Source of the DNA: Acidobacteriota bacterium
Lineage (GTDB): Bacteria; Acidobacteriota; Thermoanaerobaculia; UBA5066
Length of the DNA stretch: 16,627 nucleotides
Direction: 5' to 3'
Assembly (NCBI GenBank): GCA_016789625.1
Contig: JAEUQS010000705.1
Span: 1 to 16,627 of the forward strand
Below are positions 1 through 8,169 of this stretch, piece by piece; position 1 is the stretch's first letter, and every line of letters starts with the position of its first letter. The translations under genes and the position numbers were made by a program. The notes below the pieces were generated by a model that did not search any database, was not told the DNA's origin, and saw only the letters and a list, made by a program, of their open reading frames with translations.

Positions 1-697
1 CGAGGTCGATCGCGACGCCGCCGGGGATCTCTTTGCGCGGCGCGTTGGCGCCGAAGCGGAACACGTTCCAGAGAATCCTCTTGGCCTGCCAGGGCGCGAG
101 GCCCTGCTCGGGGAAGCGCGCCGGATCGGCCGCGGCCTTGAACGCCTCTTCCGCGAGGATCGCCGAGGCGGTGTGGTGTCCGTGCCCGCCCTCGCCCGTG
201 GTGGGGAAGCGCGTCACGATGACGTCGGGCCGGAACGTCCGGATCGCGCGGACGGTGTCGGAGAGGACGGCGTCCTTGCCCCAGATGGCCAGCGTCTCCT
301 CGGGGTTCTTGGAGTAGCCGAAGTCCACGGCCCGCGTGAAGAGCTGCTGGGCGCCGTCCACGCGGCGCGCGGCGAGCAGCTCCTGCGTGCGGATGAGGCC
401 GATGAGCTCGCCCTTCTCGCTGCCGATGAGGTTCTGCCCGCCGTCGCCGCGCGTCATCGAGAGGTAGGCCGTGTCGACGAGCCTGCCGTTCGCGGCCCAG
501 GCCAGGAACGCCGTGTTCTCGTCGTCGGGGTGCGCGGCCACGTAGAGCACCTTGCCCACGACGCGCAGCTTCGCGAGCTTCTTGGCGAGGCCCGCGGCAT
601 CGGGCGTCGACCGCGGAGCCGCGGCGACGGCCACCGGGCCACCGAGAAACGCGGGAAGAACCAGGAGAGCGGCGACGCGGGACAGGGCTCGTTTCAT
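1..697 (-). CDS. PIG-L/LmbE-family deacetylase, secreted, partial (C-terminus beyond the left edge)
   Basis: The visible 232 residues are the N-terminal part of a PIG-L (LmbE-like) zinc-dependent N-acetylglucosamine-type deacetylase. Residues 1-27 form a signal peptide: basic start MKR, hydrophobic core, then an Ala-rich end. The hallmark AHPDDE lies at residues 55-60, and HxxH is at His172-His175 within GHGHH. By analogy with MshB, His56, Asp59 and His175 would bind zinc. The stretch TRGDGGQN at about 82-89 is also typical of the family. The start is well supported: ATG at 697 is preceded by AGAGG with a 4-base spacer. Family members hydrolyse amide bonds of acetylated sugars; the substrate here is unknown. 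The protein is exported, so it acts on the envelope or on external glycans rather than on a cytoplasmic thiol precursor. It lies 97 bases beyond the stop of the glycosyltransferase gene on the same strand. Confidence 0.93.
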   Translation of the reverse strand, partial: MKRALSRVAALLVLPAFLGGPVAVAAAPRSTPDAAGLAKKLAKLRVVGKVLYVAAHPDDENTAFLAWAANGRLVDTAYLSMTRGDGGQNLIGSEKGELIGLIRTQELLAARRVDGAQQLFTRAVDFGYSKNPEETLAIWGKDAVLSDTVRAIRTFRPDVIVTRFPTTGEGGHGHHTASAILAEEAFKAAADPARFPEQGLAPWQAKRILWNVFRFGANAPRKEIPGGVAIDL

Positions 698-794
698 GCG
701 ACCTCTTCGAGTGGAGTCCGGGGAATGAATTCGGGGGCTTCGCCCAGGCGGCGAGGTTAGCCGACGGTTTTACGCGACCGCTCCGGCCAAAGTT

Positions 795-2384
795 CTAGCG
801 GTTCGAATAGAGAAGTGCCACGTTGCCACCCACCGGCCTCTCCGCAACCTTCATACCCGTGTCGAGCAGCGGGCGGATCTCCTCGAGCCGGTCCTTCTCG
901 ACGAGCACGTACGTGCGGTAGGGGCCCTTCCAGAGCCGCTCCAGGTCGGTCATCGTGCGGAGATTGGGAATATTCCGGTCCAGGTAGTAGATGTAGCTCG
1001 AGCGCCATTCCCAGAGCCCGTAGCTCACCAGCGAGCCCGGCGCCTTCGTGAGCGCAGCGGCGGTGAGCTCGCAGAACGGCTTCGCCGATTTCAGACGGTC
1101 CGCGCGGGGCAGAGCTTCGACCCCGGCGAAGACGACGAGCCCACTGAGCGTCGCGAGGAGGCCGAGGAGCGCGGGGCGCGGTCCGCGAAGGGCGGTGCCG
1201 ACTGCGACCGCTCCGAGAACGGCGAAGACGATGAGCCCGATCCGCGCGGTCGTCTGCAGGTCCGCGGGAACGCGGCTCGCGATCGACGGCACGAGCAGCG
1301 CGACGGCGCCTCCGAGCAGGGCCACGCCGATGAGCGTCGCGAGGCCGCGCAGAGCGCGGGCTTCCGTCTTCAAGCCGTCCCACGCGCGCTCGAGGACGGC
1401 CGCGACGAGGATCGCGATGGCCGGCGCGACGGGCAGGATGTACGGGCTGCGCTTGCTCTGGGAGAGCGAGAAGAAGACGACGATGCCGGCGAGCCAGCAC
1501 CACGCGAGCACCTCGCGGGGCTCGCGCTTCTCCTTCCTCGGCAGCACCGCGAACGGGAGGAGCAGCGACCAGGGCGCGAAATCGAGGAACACGTAGGGCA
1601 GGTAGTAGTGCCACGGCTTCACGTGGTCCCAGGCGTCCTTGAACCGCGAGAAGTTCTGCCGCACGAGCATCTCGTAGAGCACGTCCTCGTGGCCGGTCAT
1701 CGCCAGCGCCACGTAGTAGGGCGCGGCCACGGCCGTGGCCACGAGCAGCGCCGCGAGGAGATGGAAGGGCCTCAGCTCCCGGAGCCGCCGCGTGACGACG
1801 AGAAAGAGCAGCACCGCGAGGCCGGGGCACACGATGCCCACGGGGCCCTTGGCCAGGAAGCCGAGCCCCGCGAAGAGGCCCGAGAGCAGCCAGCCGCGCA
1901 GGGGCGGGAGCCGCCCATCGAGCGCCGAGAACGCGAAGCCCGCGCAGCCGAGGGACGTCACCGTGACGAGGAGGTCCATCTGAATGCTGCGGGCGCACCA
2001 GAGGTACATGTACGAGGACGCGAGCACGAGCCCGGCGAGGAGCGCCCGGCGCTCGTTCGTGTGGCGCCGCACGAGACCGTAGAGGAGGAGGACCCCGAGC
2101 GTGCCGAAGAGCACGAGCGGCAGGCGGAGCGCGGCCTCGCCGGTGCCGAAGAGCGCGGCCGCGGCGCGCCCCATCCAGTAGTAGAGGATCGGCTTTTCGG
2201 CGAAGTCCTGCCCGTTCACGAGCGGCACGAGCCAGGTGCCGGCCTGCTGCATCTCCACCACGGCGCGGCCGTAGATGACCTCGTTCGGGTTCCACAGGTC
2301 GCGTGTCCCCAGACCCGGCAGGAAAAGCGCCGCGCACCAGAGGAGGAGAAGCACGAGAGGCCGTCGCATCGGGGCCGGGAGCAT
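795..2384 (-). CDS. ArnT/PMT-like membrane glycosyltransferase (second of a tandem pair)
   Basis: This 529-residue polytopic membrane protein belongs to the ArnT/PMT_2 (GT-C fold) group, which moves sugars from a polyprenyl-phosphate carrier to lipid, glycan or protein acceptors on the outer face of the inner membrane. It shows the usual layout: N-terminal anchor (about residues 8-24), a first external loop, roughly ten or more hydrophobic segments, and a C-terminal soluble part from about 420 ending at YSNR. The loop motif FAEKPILYYW at 61-70 matches the family's F-x-EKP signature. However, the position of the conserved DE(G/x)RY motif reads NPNEVIYG (32-39), so the acidic residue is Asn34. 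ATG 2384 is taken as start because it begins 5 bases after the upstream stop; ATG 2369 (MRRPL) is an equally good alternative, and neither has a clear Shine-Dalgarno. It is probably co-transcribed with the gene ending at 2390. Donor and acceptor are unknown. Confidence 0.88.
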   Translation of the reverse strand: MLPAPMRRPLVLLLLWCAALFLPGLGTRDLWNPNEVIYGRAVVEMQQAGTWLVPLVNGQDFAEKPILYYWMGRAAAALFGTGEAALRLPLVLFGTLGVLLLYGLVRRHTNERRALLAGLVLASSYMYLWCARSIQMDLLVTVTSLGCAGFAFSALDGRLPPLRGWLLSGLFAGLGFLAKGPVGIVCPGLAVLLFLVVTRRLRELRPFHLLAALLVATAVAAPYYVALAMTGHEDVLYEMLVRQNFSRFKDAWDHVKPWHYYLPYVFLDFAPWSLLLPFAVLPRKEKREPREVLAWCWLAGIVVFFSLSQSKRSPYILPVAPAIAILVAAVLERAWDGLKTEARALRGLATLIGVALLGGAVALLVPSIASRVPADLQTTARIGLIVFAVLGAVAVGTALRGPRPALLGLLATLSGLVVFAGVEALPRADRLKSAKPFCELTAAALTKAPGSLVSYGLWEWRSSYIYYLDRNIPNLRTMTDLERLWKGPYRTYVLVEKDRLEEIRPLLDTGMKVAERPVGGNVALLYSNR

Positions 2385-2389
2385 AGCCG

Positions 2390-4036
2390 TCAACGGGCGG
2401 CCGGAGGGTTTGCGATCAGCGTGAAGCGCTCGTTCGGCGACTGGATGATCACGGTGCCCCGCACGAGGCCCGAGGCGGGCGAGCCGAAGTCGGGCACGCG
2501 GTCGAAATGCACGACGGCGAAGACGCGGCCCGGGCCGTTCCAGCGGCGCTTGAACTCGGCCTCGGTGATGAGGAGCGGCGACGGGTGGGCCGACATCGCG
2601 TCGAAGCGCAGCTCGTTCACGGGTCCGATCGCCGCCGCCGCGGTGAGACGGCGCGCGTGGAAGGGGATCGTCCGGTAGAAGCTCCCCAGGTGGAGCACCT
2701 CGTCGCCAGGCCGGAGCCGCGACACGAGCGCCTCGTTGAACGTGTGCGGGGTCACCTGCCTCGCGATGATGGGAAGCGTCACGAGGAGCGTCGCGAGAAA
2801 GACGGCCCAGCCCGTTCCCAGGACCATCAGCGGGTTCTTCCGGGCCATCAGCACCGCGATGCCGGTGAGCACCAGGACGATGCCGGCGACGACGGCGTGC
2901 GGCACCACGCCCAGATCCCTCACGTCGGACAGCGTGAACGCGACCGTCAGCACCGCGGCCCCCAGCAGGACGACGAAGCCGCCGGTGAGGAGGCGTTCGC
3001 GCCCGATCTCGCGGCGCGAGAGGCCCACGCCGAGGAGGATGGCCGCGGGCGGGAAGAGCGAGCCCACGTAGGGCACGAGCTTCGCGGTCGAGGCCGAGAA
3101 GAAGAGCAGCACGAACGCCGCGTAGCAGAAGAGGTACGTCTCGACTCCGCGCTCGGCGCGCTCCTTCCGCGTGCGGGGCCACACCTCGCGGAGCGCGGGC
3201 GCGAGAAACGTGAACGGCAGGAGCCCGGCGGCGACGATGGGAAGGAAGAACCAGAACGGCTCGCCGCGGTTGTGCTTGTTCGTGAAGAAGCGCGCGAACT
3301 GCTCGTTCCACACGTAGTAGCGGAGGAACGCGGGCTCCTCGAGCGCCACGAGGACGTGCCAGGGGATGGCGACCGCGAGGAACACGAGGAGCGGGCCCGG
3401 CGAGAAGAGCCGCGGGAGAACCCGATATCGCCCGGTGAGCGCGACGAAGAGCAGGATCGCGCCGCCCGGCAGGATGAGCCCCACGAGCCCCTTGGCGAGG
3501 ATTCCCGCGCCGCAGGCGAGGTGAAGGAGGTAGAGGGAGCGCTGGGCGCGATTGCGGTCTCCCTTGGCCTCGTGGTCCTGGAACGCGGCGAACGCCAGCG
3601 CCGAGCACACGAGCGCGCACGAGAGCACGGAGTCGAGCGTGTTGATGCGGGCGAACGCGAAGAAGAAGAGCGACGCCGAGAGGACCGTGCACGAAAGGAG
3701 CGCGGCCTTCTCGCCGAAACGCGGGCGCGTGAAGAAGAAGACGGCCAGCAGAGTGACGAGGGCCGCCAGCTTGGACGGCATGCGCGCGGCGAACGGCTCG
3801 AGCCCGAAGATCCCGAGCGAGATGGCCGAGATCCAGGGCTGGAGCGGCGGCTTCTCCAGGAACGGCACGCCGTTGAAGCGCGGGATGAGCCAGTCCCCGG
3901 TCGCGAGGATCTCCCGTCCGATCTCGGCATAGCGCCCCTCGTCCGGGTCGAACAGGGGGACGTACCCCGGCTCCGCGAGGAGGAGGAGGGTGAGCACGCC
4001 GAGCAGGATCCGGAGCGCGCGGTTGGCGGAGCTCAA
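2390..4036 (-). CDS. ArnT/PMT-like membrane glycosyltransferase (first of a tandem pair), TTG start
   Basis: This 548-residue multi-spanning protein resembles 4-amino-4-deoxy-L-arabinose transferase and related polyprenyl-phosphate-sugar-dependent GT-C enzymes. The first external loop carries the canonical DPDEGRYAE (30-38), followed by FLEKPPLQPW (59-68), both typical of ArnT relatives. The motif INTLD further on matches the conserved Asp after the third membrane segment. A soluble C-terminal tail follows the last membrane segment. The reading frame stays open upstream past 4600, but the only acceptable start codon in the divergent intergenic region is TTG at 4036, which places the hydrophobic anchor at residues 7-21, as expected. 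A GATAAT hexamer about 60 bases upstream could serve as -10. The gene is followed after 5 bases by a paralogue, so the pair likely modifies the same envelope glycan or lipid. No lipid-A or arn-pathway genes are nearby, so the name arnT is not justified. Confidence 0.88.
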   Translation of the reverse strand: MSSANRALRILLGVLTLLLLAEPGYVPLFDPDEGRYAEIGREILATGDWLIPRFNGVPFLEKPPLQPWISAISLGIFGLEPFAARMPSKLAALVTLLAVFFFTRPRFGEKAALLSCTVLSASLFFFAFARINTLDSVLSCALVCSALAFAAFQDHEAKGDRNRAQRSLYLLHLACGAGILAKGLVGLILPGGAILLFVALTGRYRVLPRLFSPGPLLVFLAVAIPWHVLVALEEPAFLRYYVWNEQFARFFTNKHNRGEPFWFFLPIVAAGLLPFTFLAPALREVWPRTRKERAERGVETYLFCYAAFVLLFFSASTAKLVPYVGSLFPPAAILLGVGLSRREIGRERLLTGGFVVLLGAAVLTVAFTLSDVRDLGVVPHAVVAGIVLVLTGIAVLMARKNPLMVLGTGWAVFLATLLVTLPIIARQVTPHTFNEALVSRLRPGDEVLHLGSFYRTIPFHARRLTAAAAIGPVNELRFDAMSAHPSPLLITEAEFKRRWNGPGRVFAVVHFDRVPDFGSPASGLVRGTVIIQSPNERFTLIANPPAAR

Positions 4037-4094
4037 ACGTGGCGCTCGAAGGGCGGAAACCCGCGATTGCTGGAGGACGTCGTCACCGCCGCGG

Positions 4095-4100
4095 ATTATC
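4095..4100 (-). promoter_or_regulatory. Possible -10 hexamer for the glycosyltransferase pair
   Basis: On the minus strand the hexamer GATAAT lies about 60 bases before the TTG start at 4036 and matches the sigma-70-type -10 at five of six positions. It is conspicuous in G+C-rich surroundings. No convincing -35 is visible, and promoter rules in this lineage are poorly known, so this is only a candidate. Confidence 0.25.
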
Positions 4101-4129
4101 GGTGCGGACCGGCCGCGAGACGAATCCCA

Positions 4130-4155
4130 TTGGGCACGGCCCTTGCGTTGCCCAA
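4130..4155. repeat. Perfect 7-base inverted repeat upstream of the PGPGW-like gene
   Basis: TTGGGCA (4130-4136) and TGCCCAA (4149-4155) are exact reverse complements separated by 12 bases, ending 4 bases before the ATG at 4160. The element could be an operator for a dimeric regulator in this divergent promoter region, or an RNA hairpin covering the position where a ribosome binding site would be expected. No Shine-Dalgarno is seen for that gene. In G+C-rich DNA a 7-base repeat can also arise by chance. Confidence 0.45.
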
Positions 4156-4159
4156 CCGC

Positions 4160-4567
4160 ATGTTGGAGCGCATTCGCCGCGATTGGAAAGAATTCAAAGA
4201 CGACACGCCCGGGAAACGGTTCGTGAACCGTTTCGAGAAGACGGAGCGCACCCCCGGGGCACGCGGCTGGCGGATCGGGATCATGACCGTCGGCCTCCTC
4301 GTGATGGCGGCCGGCATCGTGCTCATGCCGTTGCCCGGGCCCGGCATCCTGATCGTCGCGCTCGGCGCCGGGATGCTGTCCCAGGGCTCGAAGCGGATGG
4401 CGCGGGGGCTCGACTGGCTCGAAGTGAAAGCGCGGAAGCTGGCCGTGAAGACGAAACGGGCCTGGAACGCCGCGCCCATGCCCATCAAGGGCGCCGTCGC
4501 GCTCGTCGCCGCGATCGCCGTCACGGGGTTCGGGTATCTGACCTACCGGATGGCGTTCGCGACGTAA
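4160..4567 (+). CDS. PGPGW-like small membrane protein
   Basis: This 135-residue integral membrane protein contains the signature MPLPGPGILIVALGAGML (56-73), typical of the PGPGW/TIGR02611 group of putative transmembrane proteins. In this copy the usual Trp after PGPG is Ile63. The soluble N-terminus is charged (LERIRRDWKEFKDD). A first membrane segment spans about 38-57, the PGPG turn leads into a second at about 62-75, a basic region follows (80-102), and a third segment lies at about 111-127. The molecular function of this family is not established. The start at ATG 4160 fits the usual N-terminus; it has no good Shine-Dalgarno and lies 4 bases after an inverted repeat. It is transcribed divergently from the glycosyltransferase pair and is followed after 14 bases by another small membrane protein. 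Confidence 0.85.
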   Translation: MLERIRRDWKEFKDDTPGKRFVNRFEKTERTPGARGWRIGIMTVGLLVMAAGIVLMPLPGPGILIVALGAGMLSQGSKRMARGLDWLEVKARKLAVKTKRAWNAAPMPIKGAVALVAAIAVTGFGYLTYRMAFAT

Positions 4568-4581
4568 GTTCCTCTCGCGGT

Positions 4582-5013
4582 GTGCCAAAGTCATCCCCTG
4601 TGGACGATGCTCAGAATGTCCTTCGCGTGGTCTGGTGGATCGGGGCCGGGGCGGCGGCAACTTTCATTGTCTTTGCCGAGAGCAGCTACCTTTGGCCGAG
4701 GGCGAATGCCACGCTCGATCAGGGATACGTCGTCTCGGGAGGTACCCGCAACTACGGTCTTCAGATCTTCTACTCGTACGAGTACCGGAATCGGCGGTAC
4801 CAAGGGACAACCTATCGGCTCGGAGGAGAGTTCTTCGACAACGTGTCGAGCGCCCGACAGGCCCTGGACAGGCTCGAGTCCGCGCCCTTCCCGGTTGCCG
4901 TCTGCCCCTGGTTCCCGAGCCAATCCTGCGTGATTTCAGGCATGCATTGGCTCGGGATCCTCCTCCTGACGGTCTTCGTGACGGGGTTGGGGGATCTTGG
5001 GAGCGTCTGGTGA
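4582..5013 (+). CDS. DUF3592-like membrane-anchored protein, GTG start
   Basis: This predicted 143-residue protein has an N-terminal membrane segment (about 13-32), an extracytoplasmic domain of about 85 residues and a C-terminal membrane segment (about 121-138). The middle part has the DUF3592-type pattern: alternating YSYEYRNRRYQGTTYRLGG (64-82), then a helix with SSARQALDRL, then the strand PVAVCPWFPSQSCV (104-117). In that family this last part usually reads V-Y-Y-x-P-x-x-P-x-x-S-x-L. Two Cys (108, 116) might pair outside the membrane. I chose GTG 4582; GTG 4600 would also work, and there is no ATG before the membrane segment. It lies 14 bases after the PGPGW-like gene, so the two are probably co-transcribed. 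Its function is unknown. It converges on the efflux permease gene with 27 bases between stops, in which I see no hairpin terminator. Confidence 0.78.
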   Translation: MPKSSPVDDAQNVLRVVWWIGAGAAATFIVFAESSYLWPRANATLDQGYVVSGGTRNYGLQIFYSYEYRNRRYQGTTYRLGGEFFDNVSSARQALDRLESAPFPVAVCPWFPSQSCVISGMHWLGILLLTVFVTGLGDLGSVW

Positions 5014-5040
5014 TGCGATGAGCCGGGCCAGACAATCTGA

Positions 5041-8000
5041 TCAGGACGCGGGCTGAGGCTCCTCGGACGGAGCCGGCAACGCGGACTCCGGATGCGTGTC
5101 CGTTTCGTCCGCCCTCACCTTGTGCTCCCGCGCGAGGAGCGTGTACATCGACGGAATGACGAAGAGCGTGAGCAGGGTTCCGAACGTCAGCCCGCCCACG
5201 ACGACGATACCCAGCGACTGCCGGCTGCCCGACGCGGCGCCCAGCGACAGAGCGATGGGGAGGATGCCGAGCACCGACGCGAACGTCGTCATGAGGATCG
5301 GACGGAAACGCGACGCGGCGGCCTCGAGCGCGGCCTCCCGCACCGAGAGCCCGGCTTCCTTGCGCTGGTTCGCGAACTCCACGATGAGGATGCCGTTCTT
5401 CGTGATCAGTCCGATGAGCACGATGATGCCGATCTGGCTGAAGACGTTGAGCGACTGCCCGGTGACCCACAGTGAGAGCACGGCCCCCGCGAGCGACATC
5501 GGCACCGTGAGCAGGATGATGAACGGGTCCACGAAGCTCTCGAACTGAGCTGCGAGCACGAGGTAGATGAGGACGAGCGCCAGGAGGAACGCGAAGAGCA
5601 CGCTCGACGAGCTGTCGCGGAAGTCGCGCGATTGTCCCGCGAGAGACGTGCGGAACGTCGCCGGCAGCACCTTGGCGGCGATGCCCTCCAGCGCGGCGAT
5701 GCCCTCGCCCAGCGTCTTCCCGGGCGCGAGGCCGCCGGACACCGTGGCCGAGATGTAGCGGTCGTAACGGTAGATGGCCGCGGGGCTCGTCTTCTCCTCG
5801 TACTTCACGAGCGTCGCGAGGGAAATCATCTGGCCCCGCGAGCTGCGCAGGAACAGCCGCTCGAGCGACGCGGGCTCGTTGCGGTCGCTCCGGTCCATCT
5901 GCCCGATCACCTGGTACTGACGGCCCTCGCGCACGAAGTAGCCGAAGCGCTGGTCGCCGAACGCGAGCTGCAGCGCGCGGCCCACGTCTGCGGCGGTCAC
6001 CCCCACCTCCGCCGCGCGCGCGCGGTCGATGGTGAGCGTGGCCTCGGGCTTGTTCACCTTGAGATCCGCGTCCACGAAGCGCAGCTCGGGCAGCTTGTTG
6101 GCCTCCTCGAGGATCTTCGGGAGGGTCTCCACCATGTCGGCCAGAGTCGGGGCCTGGAGCACGAACTGCACGGGCTGCCCGCCCTGCCGGCTCCCGATCG
6201 TGGGAGGCTGCGCGGGAAAGATGCGGAGCTCCGTGAACTCCCGGGGCAGGTCGCGCGAGATCTGCTGGAAGATCTGGTCCTGCGTGCGCCCTCTTTCGTC
6301 GGGCGGCTTCAAGTAGATGTTCTGGAGGCCCGTGTTCACGGCCCCGCCGAAGAGCGCCGTGATCGAGAACGTGCGGCGCGTCTCGGGAATGTTGTCGCCC
6401 ACCCACGCGCCCAGACGGTCGAGCGACCGGGACGTGTAGTCGAACGTCGCGCCCTCGGGCGCCCGCACGTTCACGCGGATGTTCGAGCGGTCTTCCAGAG
6501 GCGCGAGCTCCGAGGGGATCCGCCTGCCCACGAGGAACGTGACGGCCACGGTGGCGAGGAGCGCGGCGATCGCGAGGAACCGGAAGCCCAGCACGCGGCC
6601 CAGCACGCCGCGGTAGCCGTTCTGGAGGCCCTGGAAAAACGGTTCCGTGAGCCGGTAGAAGCCCGACGGCTCGTGCTTCTTCAGGAAGAAGCGGCACATC
6701 ATGGGCGAGAGCGACAGCGCGACGAATGCCGAGACGAGCACCGAGCCCGCCACCACGACGCCGAACTCGCGGAACAGGCGGCCCGTGAGGCCCTGCAGGA
6801 AGATGATGGGGAGGAACACGGCCGCGAGCGTGATCGTGGTGGAGATGACGGCGAAGTAGATCTCCCGCGAGCCGTCCACCGCGGCCTTCCAGGGCGTCAT
6901 GCCCGCTTCCACCTTGGTGTAGATGTTCTCGAGCACGACGATCGCGTCGTCACAGACGAGGCCGATCGAGAGCACCACCCCCACGAGCGTGAGGACGTTG
7001 ATCGAGAAGCCGGCGGCGTACATGAGGAAGAACGCCGAGATGATGCTCACGGGAATCGCGAGCACGGGGATGAGCGTCGCTTTCCAGTCGCGGAGGAAGA
7101 GATAGATGATCGCGGCCACGAGGAGGAACGCGATGAGGAGCGTCTCCTCGACCTCTCTCACCGAGCGCCTCACGAACGTCGTGAAGTCGTAGCCGATGCC
7201 GAGCGTCAGCTCCTTCGGCGCGAGCTTCTTCACCTCTTCGAGCCGCTTGTAGAACTCGTCGGCGATGGCGATGGCGTTCGTGTTGGGCTGGGGGATGATC
7301 GCGACCCCCACCATCGGCACGCCGAACGCCTTGATGCCCGTGCGCTCGTTCTCGGCCGAGAGCACCGCCCGGCCCACGTCCTCGAGGACGATCTGCCGGC
7401 CGCCCGTCTCCCGGGCGCGGCCGCCCTCGCGCCGGATGATCATCCGGTTCCATTCCTCGGGCGTCTCGAGGCGGCCCATCGTCTTGAGGCCGATCTCCGT
7501 GGTCGCGCCCTCGAGGCGGCCCGAAGGCAGGTCGACGTTCTCGCGCGCCACGGCCTCGCGCACGTCCTGCGGCGTGACGCGATGGGCGTTCATGCGGTTC
7601 GAGTCGAAGAGGAGCCGCATGGCGTAGCGCTTGTCGCCGAAGATGCGCACCGTGGAGACGCCGGGGATCGTCTGCATCCGCTCGCGCACCACGCGGTCGG
7701 CGAAGGCGGCGACGTCGAGAATGCTCATCGAGGCGCTCTCGATCGTCATGAAGACCACGGGATCGCTGTCGGCGTCGGCCTTCTCCACCACGGGCGGGTC
7801 GATGTCGGCGGGGAGGCGGCGCACGGCGCCCGAGACCTTGTCGCGCACGTCGTTGGCGGCGGCCTCCATGTCGACGCTCAGGTCGAACTCCACGCGGATC
7901 TGGCTCTGCCCCTCGCGCGACGTGGACGAGATCGTGCGGATGCCGGCGATGCCGTTGATCGCCTGCTCGAGGGGCTCGGTGATCTGCGAGTCCACGATGT

Positions 8001-8169
8001 CGGGCGAGGCGCCCGTGTAGTTCGTGGTGACGGTGACGATCGGCGGATCCACGGCCGGGTACTCGCGCACGCCGAGGTAGGTGAAGCCCACGACGCCGAA
8101 GAGCACGATGAGCGTGGAGAGGACGATCGCGAGGACCGGCCGCCGGATGCTGACGTTCGAGAGGCTCAT
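5041..8169 (-). CDS. RND-family (HAE1-type) efflux permease
   Basis: This 1042-residue inner-membrane transporter of the hydrophobe/amphiphile RND family has a length typical of AcrB/MexB relatives. It has twelve expected membrane segments in two halves (first at about 10-30, next group about 341-495, second half starting at about 530), with large periplasmic loops at about 35-335 and 555-855. The proton-relay residues are present: Asp407-Asp408 in GLVCDDAIVVLENI and Lys924 in GLITKNGILIVEF. This indicates an active proton antiporter that pumps substrates out through a trimeric complex with the adaptor encoded just upstream and an outer-membrane channel not present here. The ATG at 8169 overlaps the adaptor's TGA (ATGA), which implies translational coupling. 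The C-terminal tail after about 1015 is short, acidic and Pro-rich. Substrate cannot be read from sequence; drugs, detergents or lipids are all possible. Confidence 0.96.
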   Translation of the reverse strand: MSLSNVSIRRPVLAIVLSTLIVLFGVVGFTYLGVREYPAVDPPIVTVTTNYTGASPDIVDSQITEPLEQAINGIAGIRTISSTSREGQSQIRVEFDLSVDMEAAANDVRDKVSGAVRRLPADIDPPVVEKADADSDPVVFMTIESASMSILDVAAFADRVVRERMQTIPGVSTVRIFGDKRYAMRLLFDSNRMNAHRVTPQDVREAVARENVDLPSGRLEGATTEIGLKTMGRLETPEEWNRMIIRREGGRARETGGRQIVLEDVGRAVLSAENERTGIKAFGVPMVGVAIIPQPNTNAIAIADEFYKRLEEVKKLAPKELTLGIGYDFTTFVRRSVREVEETLLIAFLLVAAIIYLFLRDWKATLIPVLAIPVSIISAFFLMYAAGFSINVLTLVGVVLSIGLVCDDAIVVLENIYTKVEAGMTPWKAAVDGSREIYFAVISTTITLAAVFLPIIFLQGLTGRLFREFGVVVAGSVLVSAFVALSLSPMMCRFFLKKHEPSGFYRLTEPFFQGLQNGYRGVLGRVLGFRFLAIAALLATVAVTFLVGRRIPSELAPLEDRSNIRVNVRAPEGATFDYTSRSLDRLGAWVGDNIPETRRTFSITALFGGAVNTGLQNIYLKPPDERGRTQDQIFQQISRDLPREFTELRIFPAQPPTIGSRQGGQPVQFVLQAPTLADMVETLPKILEEANKLPELRFVDADLKVNKPEATLTIDRARAAEVGVTAADVGRALQLAFGDQRFGYFVREGRQYQVIGQMDRSDRNEPASLERLFLRSSRGQMISLATLVKYEEKTSPAAIYRYDRYISATVSGGLAPGKTLGEGIAALEGIAAKVLPATFRTSLAGQSRDFRDSSSSVLFAFLLALVLIYLVLAAQFESFVDPFIILLTVPMSLAGAVLSLWVTGQSLNVFSQIGIIVLIGLITKNGILIVEFANQRKEAGLSVREAALEAAASRFRPILMTTFASVLGILPIALSLGAASGSRQSLGIVVVGGLTFGTLLTLFVIPSMYTLLAREHKVRADETDTHPESALPAPSEEPQPAS

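Noticed and set aside
734..745. A small hairpin GGGC-TTC-GCCC in the spacer between the glycosyltransferase and PIG-L genes, considered as a terminator
   Set aside because: The stem is only four base pairs and no T-run follows in the direction of transcription.
2507..4159. Open frame extending the PGPGW-like protein far upstream to 686 residues
   Set aside because: The extension is antisense to the ArnT-like gene and is a charged low-complexity shadow; only the part from ATG 4160 has family features.
4582..5013. Possible recent transfer of the DUF3592-like gene because it looks less G+C-rich
   Set aside because: A hand count of 4621-4980 gives about 62% G+C, only slightly below nearby lines of the same window, too small a shift to support transfer.
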